Positions 1 through 8,534 of a stretch of DNA of 16,330 bases are shown here, piece after piece (the stretch's first letter is position 1; each line of letters opens with the position of its first letter). The notes under the pieces are model-generated. The model was not told the origin of the DNA. It worked only from the letters and a program-made list of their open reading frames with translations, and ran no database searches. The stretch is from Phycisphaerae bacterium (GTDB lineage: Bacteria > Planctomycetota > Phycisphaerae > Sedimentisphaerales > Anaerohalosphaeraceae), in contig JAIPFN010000120.1 of NCBI GenBank assembly GCA_021736615.1, positions 1 through 16,330 on the forward strand, in the 5' to 3' direction. The translations under genes and the position numbers were made by a program.

Positions 1-3000
1 ATAAGTCACACCGTTTGCTTTTGATAAAGGTTTGCCGGATTCACTAACATCTTTGACGTCCTTTGCCGGAATATAAATTTTCGCCGTTGTGTTGACCGGC
101 ACTTCAACATGAAATTTACCGGTTTCCCCGCTCCTGTACCAGTTACTCACGATCCTGCCGTATAAAGAACCGCTTGCCGTGTTAGCGAATGTAAGATCAC
201 CGACAAGACCCGGTTTAACGACAAAGCTCTGCATCCCGTAATTATCAGTATCAGGCATTATCCCGCCGACCCCCTTGGTAAAGTAACCAGCAATGCTCGT
301 ATAACATGTATGAATCACGCTGTCATGGCCCTCGATCTGCCAGTACTCCGGCCAGGTTGTATGTCCTTTCGTAAAAAAGTAACCGTAACTGGGATACTCG
401 GTACTGGCAAGGCAATGATAAATAAGTTCCGGCCGCTCGACACCTTCAACAATAAACTTAAGCAGGATCGGCAAGCCCGAACTGCCTGTATCAAGATAAG
501 GTTTGTTAACAGTGATCTCCTTGACAAAGTTGTCAAATACCGCCTGCCTCTGATTTTCCGGAGTAATACCGGTATAAAGAGGAAAAGCCATCGAAAGCTG
601 TCTACCATCAATGTAAGTCTTAACAAGCGGGTTATAAAATTGCCTGTGAACACTTTTTCTAAGATCGGCAAGGCGTTTGGCGTATGCCTCGGCAATTTCC
701 GGCTTTCCAAGTATTTTTGCGGTCTTGACGAACACGTCAAGATTGTAAGCATAGACGCAGTTATTGAACAGCCTTGCGGCAGGAATATTCCCATATTCAC
801 TGCCGTGCGGGGTTGCCCAGTCTCCCAGAAATCTCGAAGCACCTGTATACGCAGTCAGAATACCATCATCAGAGACATATTCATTCAAATAATCGAGCCA
901 TTTCTTCATCGGCACATAGCCCTCGGCAAGCTTACGCTTATCACCGTAGGCCTTGTAGAATTCCCACGTCATCGTCACCGGCGCACTCGACCAGAGCGTT
1001 CCGCCCGCGCCTTTATAAACCTGCGGAGCGATGGTGTTTACAAAACCGTCATCTTTTTGAACATCGTACCAGTCCCGCGTATTTTTCGAATAGAACGCCG
1101 CCGATTCATAGTTAGGTATCCCGCATCCCCACGAGCAAGCCAGGGTAATCTCACCGTAACCGTAACGCTCACGGTGCGGACAGTCCATAGTCACACCGTT
1201 AACCGTATTAGCAATATACGTCGCAAGATCTGTCTCATAGATATCATTGAAAAGCTGCTTCGAGCAGTTAAAGCTTCCGATACGTTTGCGGTCATTAGTG
1301 ACAATATAACACTTCATATCATCTAATCGGGGCTTATAATTAAGACCCTCGACACTGACCCATCGACCGGCCATCCAGTTAAACCTGTGGGTAAACGTCC
1401 CTTCTCCGGTCTTATCGTGGATATAGTGACTCTCCTGTTTGTACTCGATCTTTTTGCCTTCATTGTTAGCGGTTGTAAATTTAACAACATCGCCATCTTT
1501 ACCGCCCCTGAGCTTAAACTCCAGCCAGCCGGTAAAATTCTTGCCCATATCAAACGTGTAGTATCCATCGTTTTCGATGATCTTAACCGGCCAGAGCACT
1601 TCGACTTTACGGTCCGGCTCCTGCAGTTCGGCGGTCATTGTAATAGACTTTTCATAAACGGTCGCATTAGCCCAATCGCTGTCGTCATAGGAAGCCTTGT
1701 TCCAGTCGGCGATATGCTTGCGGGCATCGATACTTTCGCCGCCGTATTCGCCTTGGCCGCCGCCTTTCCAAAGCCCCAGGTTTTCGCTGGAGCTTTCCTT
1801 GCACTTCCAGGTCGAATCCGTATGCAATTCAACGCCATTGGACATATTGACCTGGCACTTGAAAATAGAGTCCTGCTTCCAGACGCCCTTGCCGTACGAA
1901 CCGTCCGCACGAGCCCAGCCGGGACCGGCCCATACAGCGATGACATTATCGCCCTTTACAAGCTTATCAGCAATATCGTATGTAACATAAAGAACACGCT
2001 TCTCTAAATTCGTAACGCCCGGCGAAAGCACGCGAGTTCCGATCCGCTCACCATTGACATACAATTCGTGATAACCAATAGATGCAAGATGAACAAAGGC
2101 AGTCGTCGGAAGACTCTTCAATGAGAAATTCTTACGATACCAGATGTGCTTGACCTCGTCTGCTTGTTTGTAACGAATCCATTCACCCTTCCAGTCGGAT
2201 TCATACAATAAACCAACCGTAAACCATGCTGTTTTGCTCCAACTTGTAACCTTGCCTTCTTTGTCCCATATGCGAACTCTCCATAAACAATTCTGACTAG
2301 ACCTCAGTGCCATACCAGCATACTCGATATTAACCGATTCGGACGAATCAACTTTTCCCGAATCCCAAATAACCATACCGTCTCCGGGTTTATCAGGCAA
2401 AACAGGAAAATGTTTATAAACTTTGATCTGGTATGCTGTCTGTTTTTGCCCGCGGGTTTTATCGGAATCGACTATCTTCCAACTGAACCGCGGATTAACA
2501 TCAACCCCGAGCGGATCGGTCAGGTACTCGCACCTTAGGTCTGTAACAGAAACACCTGGCTTAACTTCCGGAGAATTATCTATTATAAAATCGACTAGTT
2601 TCTTATTGTAGAACCAGCCCTTCCACATATTATGTCCGCCGTCTTTGACGACCTCAAGAGTCATCTGACCGCCGAGTTTGTCGTATCTTTCTTTGATAAT
2701 ACCTGAATTCTTATCCAACGGAACCACGTTGTCGTTGTCGCCGTGGAAATGGTAGATCGGAATATTCGCCTTTGCAAGCGGTTCAAGACGGTCAATCGGG
2801 TTATGTTTCGGCAAAACCTTAGTAAGTTCTTCTACGCTCATACCAAATGCCTTCGTGGCACCCTGCATACCCGGATAACTGGCGAGATTGCCGACAGGAT
2901 ATATACCGGCGATACAGGAAACCTTGTCGGGGTTTCCGGCAGCCCAGTTATAAAGCATAAGTCCGCCGCGGCTGCGTGCAAGCAGGGATGCTTTTTTGGC

Positions 3001-3390
3001 AAGCCCGCGTTTTTCAGTGAGTTCCTTGTACAAAGCCGAATAAACCGCCACACCCTCAGGATTGCCCATGGACTCACCTACGTCAATACCGGCAATGGCG
3101 ATTCCATTATTAACAAACTGCTCAAACATCCACGTTTCTTCTTTGGCCGGGAGATTGCCGAGTGTCGGTGCATAAAAAACCCACGGAGTTGGCACACCTG
3201 GCGTAACCTTTTCCGGCATGATAAGAAACGCCGTTCGACCGTCAACCATAAATATCTCGCCGTCGACGGGCATTGTATTCTTCCTGACCGCAAGAGCCGA
3301 ACCGCACGCTGCAAAGCAAAATACCGCAACAAGCATAAATCGCAATACTAGTGAAATCCGTTTTCTTGTAGGTACTGTCTGATTATTCAT
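1..3390 (-). CDS. Alpha/beta hydrolase fused to GH78 alpha-L-rhamnosidase (3' end outside window)
   Basis: The frame is open from ATG at 3390 to base 1 (1130 codons, no stop), so the C-terminus is missing. The start has an AAGGTG ribosome site and lies 31 bp after the GH106 gene. Residues 1-34 are a signal peptide ending SALA. Residues ~36-275 are an alpha/beta hydrolase with a likely triad of S140 (ARSRGG elbow), D220 (GDND..VP) and H253 (GGH). It resembles the separate hydrolase at 15615. From ~280 the GH78 layout begins: a fibronectin-like region (DPLGVD, RGQKQTAYQI), a Bac_rhamnosid_N-type domain (~430-490), a concanavalin-like region (DMGKNFTGW, ~614) and an (alpha/alpha)6 catalytic region from ~705. 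The latter has DCPHRER (736-742) and TTWPEYW (1011-1017), placing E741 and E1015 as candidate acid and base. GH78 enzymes remove terminal alpha-L-rhamnose; the hydrolase could remove an ester. Function is strong for GH78, open for the N-terminal domain. Confidence 0.9.
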   Translation of the reverse strand, partial: MNNQTVPTRKRISLVLRFMLVAVFCFAACGSALAVRKNTMPVDGEIFMVDGRTAFLIMPEKVTPGVPTPWVFYAPTLGNLPAKEETWMFEQFVNNGIAIAGIDVGESMGNPEGVAVYSALYKELTEKRGLAKKASLLARSRGGLMLYNWAAGNPDKVSCIAGIYPVGNLASYPGMQGATKAFGMSVEELTKVLPKHNPIDRLEPLAKANIPIYHFHGDNDNVVPLDKNSGIIKERYDKLGGQMTLEVVKDGGHNMWKGWFYNKKLVDFIIDNSPEVKPGVSVTDLRCEYLTDPLGVDVNPRFSWKIVDSDKTRGQKQTAYQIKVYKHFPVLPDKPGDGMVIWDSGKVDSSESVNIEYAGMALRSSQNCLWRVRIWDKEGKVTSWSKTAWFTVGLLYESDWKGEWIRYKQADEVKHIWYRKNFSLKSLPTTAFVHLASIGYHELYVNGERIGTRVLSPGVTNLEKRVLYVTYDIADKLVKGDNVIAVWAGPGWARADGSYGKGVWKQDSIFKCQVNMSNGVELHTDSTWKCKESSSENLGLWKGGGQGEYGGESIDARKHIADWNKASYDDSDWANATVYEKSITMTAELQEPDRKVEVLWPVKIIENDGYYTFDMGKNFTGWLEFKLRGGKDGDVVKFTTANNEGKKIEYKQESHYIHDKTGEGTFTHRFNWMAGRWVSVEGLNYKPRLDDMKCYIVTNDRKRIGSFNCSKQLFNDIYETDLATYIANTVNGVTMDCPHRERYGYGEITLACSWGCGIPNYESAAFYSKNTRDWYDVQKDDGFVNTIAPQVYKGAGGTLWSSAPVTMTWEFYKAYGDKRKLAEGYVPMKKWLDYLNEYVSDDGILTAYTGASRFLGDWATPHGSEYGNIPAARLFNNCVYAYNLDVFVKTAKILGKPEIAEAYAKRLADLRKSVHRQFYNPLVKTYIDGRQLSMAFPLYTGITPENQRQAVFDNFVKEITVNKPYLDTGSSGLPILLKFIVEGVERPELIYHCLASTEYPSYGYFFTKGHTTWPEYWQIEGHDSVIHTCYTSIAGYFTKGVGGIMPDTDNYGMQSFVVKPGLVGDLTFANTASGSLYGRIVSNWYRSGETGKFHVEVPVNTTAKIYIPAKDVKDVSESGKPLSKANGVTY

Positions 3391-3421
3391 GAAACTTCAC
3401 CTTAAAATAATTTTCTTCTTA

Positions 3422-6400
3422 CTATTCACTGACAGATTCCATAATCCTAACAGGGCCAAGCAGTCCGGATTCTTCCAGTTCCCATTTCGGCTGTCTTCTA
3501 TTAGCAGTTCGTTCACGAACCTTGATGTTTGTCCTTGTAAGCCGTTTATCTTCCGGCAGTTTATTATCGCCGATCAGCCGGTTGCGCCACGAGTTAACGA
3601 CCGTCACTTTCAGATAGTTTTCACCGGTTTTGACTGCATCACTTATGTCAACCCTAAAGGGCGGCCGCCACACGATGCCAAGATCGGCACCGTTTAAATT
3701 AACACTTGCAATACCGACATCCATGACCTTTCCCAGTTCAATCGCAAGCCGCTTTCCTTTAATATCATCACCTGCATTAAATGCCGTGCGATATACCGCC
3801 TTGCCGGAGTAGTATTTAATTCCATCGTCTTGGTTGGCGGCCCAGTTTGTCAGCGTTTTAAACAGGACAGGCTTCGTCGGTCCGCCCCATTTTGGATCGA
3901 AGGTAACTCTCCAAGGCCCCGCGATAAACTGCTTTAGCTCCCATTTAAGAAAGTTAGGGCCGTCGTTCCGGTCGGTTCCGGTTTTCTCTCTAAAGACAAC
4001 AAAGATGCTTCCGAACTCGTCAAGTTCAAGAGGCACCTGGGTACATCCATCGGCGAACTTAAAGGTATTGGCCTGCCGAATGGAACCGTCGACAGCATCC
4101 CATAGTTCAGGTATCCGTCCATAAACTCTGAATATTGCATTTACACTTCTGGCCTTTCCGTTCGCTTCAGACAAAAAGTAAACATCGGCGTCGCCAATGC
4201 GGTAATGAATCCAATTGATCGTCGAAGCCATCTCCTTGTTCGCAAACGTCACATCATGCGGAACTGAGTACGCCTCAAAAAGCTCACAAGCTTTCATACC
4301 CCAGGCAACATGACCGCTGCCGACATTACGCATTCCCTTGTCAGCGACAAACTCTCCCCAAAGTCCGTCAGAAAGACTTTTAAATAACTTCCTGCCTTCG
4401 GCTCCTTCTTCAAGACTAACCGCTTTTAAAGGTTTTGGACCAAGAACAGTCGCACCTTTACGGACAAGTTGATCAACCATATTAAGGGCTTTAAGCGACA
4501 AAACCCCGTGATCCGGAAGAACCAGCAACCGGTATTTCATGCCCGACGGCAAGGTCAAACGTCCACGCTCTACCGACATACAAAGCAAAAGCTCCTCGCT
4601 AAGCACATCGTAGTCATACCCGGGCAATGCCCCTGCCGGATCGTCTCCTTTGCGTTTTGCGATATTTGGAATATGATCACCGTAGTAATATACGACATCT
4701 GCAACAAAATCGCCCTGCTGTGCAAGATACTGACACCGCCTTATATAATCAATAAACGCCGTCGACTGATCCCACCATGTGATCTGCGGATTGAAATGCG
4801 TGCCCGCGAAATATTCCTGCCCAGGCATTCCCATCTCTTTAGGAGAACACGTGAAAGTATGATTAAACAAAAGGTTTAACCCCGCGCAGAATTCATGATC
4901 AAAACTCGGTTTCATGTGAGCAGAAGGCGAATCGTTCCAGTGCGGTCCGATGGTCGTAAAGCCCTCTGCTCCTACCAGACGCTTGCCGTAAGTATGCGCA
5001 GCCGACGAAGCCTGCTTGACAAAGAAACGATTATCAGGAGTTGGACGATGCGGCGACGGCGACCAGAATTCGCTCATCATAAGCTCGCTGCGTCCATAAT
5101 TCTTCAGCCCGTCAAGAGGGCCTGCATGAGGACCTGCCGATTCCGGGTGTGTACCCATGCCGTACTTTCGTGAAAGCTTTGCCAGATGCCCGTAATGGTC
5201 TGCGACACGATCACCGATAGTCTTGCGGAAATCGGCTAGAAAAGCGTTGGAATCCTCGCGGCTGTCAACGACATAACCAGCCAGAACAGGCAGCCATGGC
5301 CCAATATCATACCCCCGGTTTTCCTTAAAGGTTCGCTCAAACCCCGGAGTCCAGTTCATCCCCCCACCTTCCCAGCTGTCTGTATGTATATAACGCACTG
5401 TCGTCCCTGCCATAGGACCTATCGCCTTAAAAAGGGGATCGATATTGCGGCCCCAGTATGCGTCAAGCGATTTCGGATTCATATAATCCAGCACGCGCCC
5501 GCCCCACCCGGCACTGCAAGTAGAAACATGCGCGTTAGTGTTCGTATGACCCAATCGAAGTATCTGCCATTTGCCCTTGGGTACATCCCACCGCAGCATG
5601 CCGGCCTTGTCCACCCTGGCCGATAGATTAACAACGCCCTTGCTGTTTATCACAACCTCACCGGGTAAAGCAGGTTCGGTTTCAAGCAGATATCGGCAAT
5701 CAGGTGCCGACATTCCAAGCTCACGTGATGCGTTTTTATGCGCCAGATTTTTAATAGGATGATCCGTCGTCGGCACCGACAGTACAGGCATCGAAACACC
5801 CGGCAAAGTAATCTCGGCAACCTGAACATTGCGGGCCTTCCCTGCCGTCGAACCGGAGTCATAGGCACTAGTAAACACCAGCCTGATCAACCCGGCTTGT
5901 TGTTTTTTAAAACTAACCTTTTTACTGACGCCGTCTTTCAGCGAAAAGTCTTTTACAGTATCAAATGTCTTACCGTCGGCTGAAACCTGAATATTGCATT
6001 GACGCGGCCCGTAGCCTTTACGTCCAAGCAGTGAAAGTTCGGAAATTTCAACCAGCTTAGAGAGCTTCAAAAGCAGCCATTGCGGTTTATCGCTTGATGG
6101 GCCGTCATTAGAAACCCAGAATGTATACGGATTACCGTCAATCGCCCGAGCAGCAACATGGTCTTTCTGCGTAGAACTGGCCTCAACCGAGAAATTAACC
6201 TTTTGCCCTGCGACATCCTGGTTTGCATCTAATTCCGGAATAGGCACTGCAATAACTGTAACGTCTCTGTAGAAATCCTTATGTTTTGGGGTTTCCAGAA
6301 CCTGCTCAATCCTTTCGGGTCCCTCAACTAAAGTCGTCGACCAGACAAGCTGCTGCGTTGCTTCTTCGGCGGTGACATTTGGTCCTCCCAGATTCCATCC

Positions 6401-6778
6401 GCTCTGGATATTAAGGCTAAGCTCAAGACCAAGCCGTTTTGCCTCTTTGCAGGCATGGACAAATAGTTTCGTCCATTCGTCACCGGCAAACAAAGGCCCG
6501 GCGGGAACCTGGTTATTACCCTGCTGGCTGCTGCCGTCGGCGTCGAAAATAAGAGCACCGCTGTAACCCTTAGCTTTCATCTCTTCAAGATCACAGGTGA
6601 TCGCTTCTTCGGTAACATTACCGTTTAGCCACCACCAGAAAGCCCGAATACCTGCACTGTCAGGAGGACTGTAAAAACCCTGTTCCGGGTCGTTCGATGC
6701 TACAGAATAAGGACAAAGCACAGCCGCCATAATTGCAAAAAGCACCAGAATTATACTTCGTCTTATTTTATAATCCAT
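3422..6778 (-). CDS. GH106-like alpha-L-rhamnosidase with inserted F5/8C-like domain
   Basis: A 1118-residue secreted glycoside hydrolase. The N-terminus has a Sec signal (basic residues, then a hydrophobic stretch to ~27). The mature part opens with SPPDSAGIRAFWWWLNGNVT, close to the GH106 hallmark. The catalytic barrel follows, with acidic residues in conserved-looking places: TDSWE (E470), MSEFW (E570) and GAEGFT (E605). E470 and E605 are my best catalytic candidates, by spacing remembered from GH106, not by alignment. Residues ~194-326 look like an F5/8 type C (discoidin) module inserted early in the barrel. Residues ~950-1110 form a GH2-like beta-sandwich (GPWRVTFDPKWGG, WRPPFRVDISD, VVNSWRNRLIGD). 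GH106 enzymes remove alpha-L-rhamnose from pectic rhamnogalacturonan and related glycans. The gene starts 68 bp after the sulfatase and ends 31 bp before the GH78 fusion. Confidence 0.88.
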   Translation of the reverse strand: MDYKIRRSIILVLFAIMAAVLCPYSVASNDPEQGFYSPPDSAGIRAFWWWLNGNVTEEAITCDLEEMKAKGYSGALIFDADGSSQQGNNQVPAGPLFAGDEWTKLFVHACKEAKRLGLELSLNIQSGWNLGGPNVTAEEATQQLVWSTTLVEGPERIEQVLETPKHKDFYRDVTVIAVPIPELDANQDVAGQKVNFSVEASSTQKDHVAARAIDGNPYTFWVSNDGPSSDKPQWLLLKLSKLVEISELSLLGRKGYGPRQCNIQVSADGKTFDTVKDFSLKDGVSKKVSFKKQQAGLIRLVFTSAYDSGSTAGKARNVQVAEITLPGVSMPVLSVPTTDHPIKNLAHKNASRELGMSAPDCRYLLETEPALPGEVVINSKGVVNLSARVDKAGMLRWDVPKGKWQILRLGHTNTNAHVSTCSAGWGGRVLDYMNPKSLDAYWGRNIDPLFKAIGPMAGTTVRYIHTDSWEGGGMNWTPGFERTFKENRGYDIGPWLPVLAGYVVDSREDSNAFLADFRKTIGDRVADHYGHLAKLSRKYGMGTHPESAGPHAGPLDGLKNYGRSELMMSEFWSPSPHRPTPDNRFFVKQASSAAHTYGKRLVGAEGFTTIGPHWNDSPSAHMKPSFDHEFCAGLNLLFNHTFTCSPKEMGMPGQEYFAGTHFNPQITWWDQSTAFIDYIRRCQYLAQQGDFVADVVYYYGDHIPNIAKRKGDDPAGALPGYDYDVLSEELLLCMSVERGRLTLPSGMKYRLLVLPDHGVLSLKALNMVDQLVRKGATVLGPKPLKAVSLEEGAEGRKLFKSLSDGLWGEFVADKGMRNVGSGHVAWGMKACELFEAYSVPHDVTFANKEMASTINWIHYRIGDADVYFLSEANGKARSVNAIFRVYGRIPELWDAVDGSIRQANTFKFADGCTQVPLELDEFGSIFVVFREKTGTDRNDGPNFLKWELKQFIAGPWRVTFDPKWGGPTKPVLFKTLTNWAANQDDGIKYYSGKAVYRTAFNAGDDIKGKRLAIELGKVMDVGIASVNLNGADLGIVWRPPFRVDISDAVKTGENYLKVTVVNSWRNRLIGDNKLPEDKRLTRTNIKVRERTANRRQPKWELEESGLLGPVRIMESVSE

Positions 6779-6784
6779 ACAAAT

Positions 6785-6791
6785 CTCTTCC
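6785..6791 (-). promoter_or_regulatory. Ribosome binding site fixing the GH106 start
   Basis: GGAAGAG lies six bases before ATG 6778. A longer frame begins at GTG 6850 and overlaps the sulfatase stop, but it has no comparable site and would put 24 residues before a good signal peptide. The ATG at 6778 is therefore preferred. Confidence 0.6.
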
Positions 6792-6846
6792 AACCAACTT
6801 GAAATTACTCTTATACGGGCAAATAGAATTTTCAAAATGAACTCTC

Positions 6847-8439
6847 TCACCGAAAAACAGAATTAGGCGAAACCGTTTTCTGTACCTGCCCTGCCGCCTG
6901 GGCCTTTTTCTTTTTCGCTTCGACCTGTTCAACGCCCTCGCCGGGGTTGACATACCACTCGCTGTCTACATGGGCTTCATTGAATATCTGCTTGATCTTT
7001 GCGACAATGACAGGATTAGCTTCGGCTATATCTTTTTCGCAATCAATGTCCTTAGTAATATCATACAGCATTATCGGCTTGGAAGGATTGCCGCGGTAAG
7101 CCCACCATTTCCCCAGACGAACGCTTTGCCCATGCCGCGACTTGCCCCCGCTTTCCCAGTAAAAATACTCATGTTCCAACTGCTGATCCGACTTACTAAG
7201 TAATGAAGGTACAAGGCTTATACCGTCCCTCCTGGGAGCGTCGACGCCTGCAAGATCCGCTGCCGTAGCAAAAATATCATACAGAGCGCATATATGCTCG
7301 CTCTCTTTAGCTTCAACCTTTCCTTTCCAGTACGCAAAAAACGGAACCCGCATCCCGCCCTCGTGGGTACATGTGAACTTGCCTTTCGGCCAAGGCCCTT
7401 TATTTTTAAACACCGGATCATCCTCATGCACTTTCCTGCCGAAATATCCCCACTGGCTGTAACCGTTATCACCGGCAAAAAAGATTATCGTGTTGTCCAG
7501 CACTCCAGATTCTTCAAGCGTCTTAACTATTTTACCGACACTAATATCCATCCGCTCGACCATCGCGGCCCATTCCTTATGCTTCTGATCCCATGGTTTG
7601 TCTTTGAATTTGCCGATATCTGTGGCAATGCACGGCCCGTGCGGAAGCTGCGTTGCGTAGTAAAGAAAAAACGGATTGTCCTTATTGTTCCTAATGAAAG
7701 AAACTGCCTCATTTTGAAACAGGTCTTCTGAGTATTTTGCTTTTGCAGGCTCTTTCAGTTCCCCAACTACTAACTTACCCTTGTCATCGTAAGTATTATC
7801 GTAATTGCCGGTCTTGTCTCCGCTATGCCTGTACCGGCGTTTCATGTCGAACCCGTAATTTTCCGGAAGCGGTTCGAGTTTACCGTTTCTCATCATGTAA
7901 TTCGGGAAGAAAGTATGAGCACGCCGCTGATCGTAATATCCGTAGGAAAAGTCAAACCCCTGCTTATCGGGAGTCCCCTCGGTACCCGGCAGGCCGATTC
8001 CCCACTTTCCGATCATGCCCGTAGTGTAGCCTGCCTGTTTCAGGACTTCGGCAATCGTTACATCTTCGGCGAGCAGATGATCCTGTCCACGAACAGAACT
8101 GTTCGTACGAATGCGGCAATGGCCCATATGCATCCCAGTCATCAAACTCCCGCGAGACGGAGCGCACTCTGGCGACCCGCTGTAGGTATTGCTAAAACGC
8201 ATACCACTCATCGCCAGTTTATCAAGATTCGGCGTGGAATAGTTCTTCTGCCCGTAACAGCTAAGATCACGATACGACAGGTCATCGGAAAATATAAAAA
8301 CAATGTTAGGTTTTGCATCCGCTTTAGGCTTATCAGTAGGACGACCGGTTTTATGTATGCCCGATTGATCGGCAGCAACACTAAACACCATAGACATCAA
8401 AAGCATTCCAATTAAAAAACCAGGCTTAAATTTCATCAT
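6847..8439 (-). CDS. Secreted type I sulfatase (formylglycine, Cys type)
   Basis: A 530-residue sulfatase of the alkaline phosphatase fold. Residues 1-23 are a signal peptide (MMKFKPGF..., ending VAA). The metal ligands start at D52-D53 (FIFSDD). The active-site motif C92-A-P-S-R96 is the Cys type that is matured to formylglycine. Other family landmarks are GKWGIG (144-149), PHGP (266-269), AGDNG (322-326) and THEGGMRVPF (358-367). It ends with the usual small C-terminal subdomain. It hydrolyses a sulfate ester, and from context the target is probably a sulfated sugar of the glycan that the rhamnosidases attack; the exact S1 subfamily cannot be told here. The maturase that makes formylglycine is not in the window. 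ATG 8439 has GGAAAAG upstream; ATG 8436 is nearly as good, while the frame's first possible start (TTG 8511) puts extra residues before the signal peptide. It sits 95 bp after the triheme protein gene. Confidence 0.93.
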   Translation of the reverse strand: MMKFKPGFLIGMLLMSMVFSVAADQSGIHKTGRPTDKPKADAKPNIVFIFSDDLSYRDLSCYGQKNYSTPNLDKLAMSGMRFSNTYSGSPECAPSRGSLMTGMHMGHCRIRTNSSVRGQDHLLAEDVTIAEVLKQAGYTTGMIGKWGIGLPGTEGTPDKQGFDFSYGYYDQRRAHTFFPNYMMRNGKLEPLPENYGFDMKRRYRHSGDKTGNYDNTYDDKGKLVVGELKEPAKAKYSEDLFQNEAVSFIRNNKDNPFFLYYATQLPHGPCIATDIGKFKDKPWDQKHKEWAAMVERMDISVGKIVKTLEESGVLDNTIIFFAGDNGYSQWGYFGRKVHEDDPVFKNKGPWPKGKFTCTHEGGMRVPFFAYWKGKVEAKESEHICALYDIFATAADLAGVDAPRRDGISLVPSLLSKSDQQLEHEYFYWESGGKSRHGQSVRLGKWWAYRGNPSKPIMLYDITKDIDCEKDIAEANPVIVAKIKQIFNEAHVDSEWYVNPGEGVEQVEAKKKKAQAAGQVQKTVSPNSVFR

Positions 8440-8534
8440 ATATCTTTTCCATTTCTTATAACTTAGACCAAACTTGCAAAACGCCAATAAGTATCTGTAA
8501 AACATAAACAATCAGGAACTGTCCGTTTGAAGAA

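Noticed and set aside
310..1326. Plus-strand open frame of 338 codons
   Set aside because: It lies fully antisense to the GH78 catalytic region, which reads without a break and shows family motifs. The plus-strand translation has no recognisable domain.
3286..3315. Possible lipoprotein box in the GH78 fusion signal peptide (FAAC, residues 26-29)
   Set aside because: The -3 position is Phe rather than Leu/Val/Ile, and a standard SALA cleavage site follows a few residues later.
6779..6850. Extended GH106 start at GTG 6850 overlapping the sulfatase stop
   Set aside because: The overlap looks like translational coupling, but there is no good ribosome site and it would bury the signal peptide. 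ATG 6778 has both.
8440..8511. Extended sulfatase start at TTG 8511
   Set aside because: It adds 24 residues before an obvious signal peptide, while GGAAAAG precedes ATG 8439.
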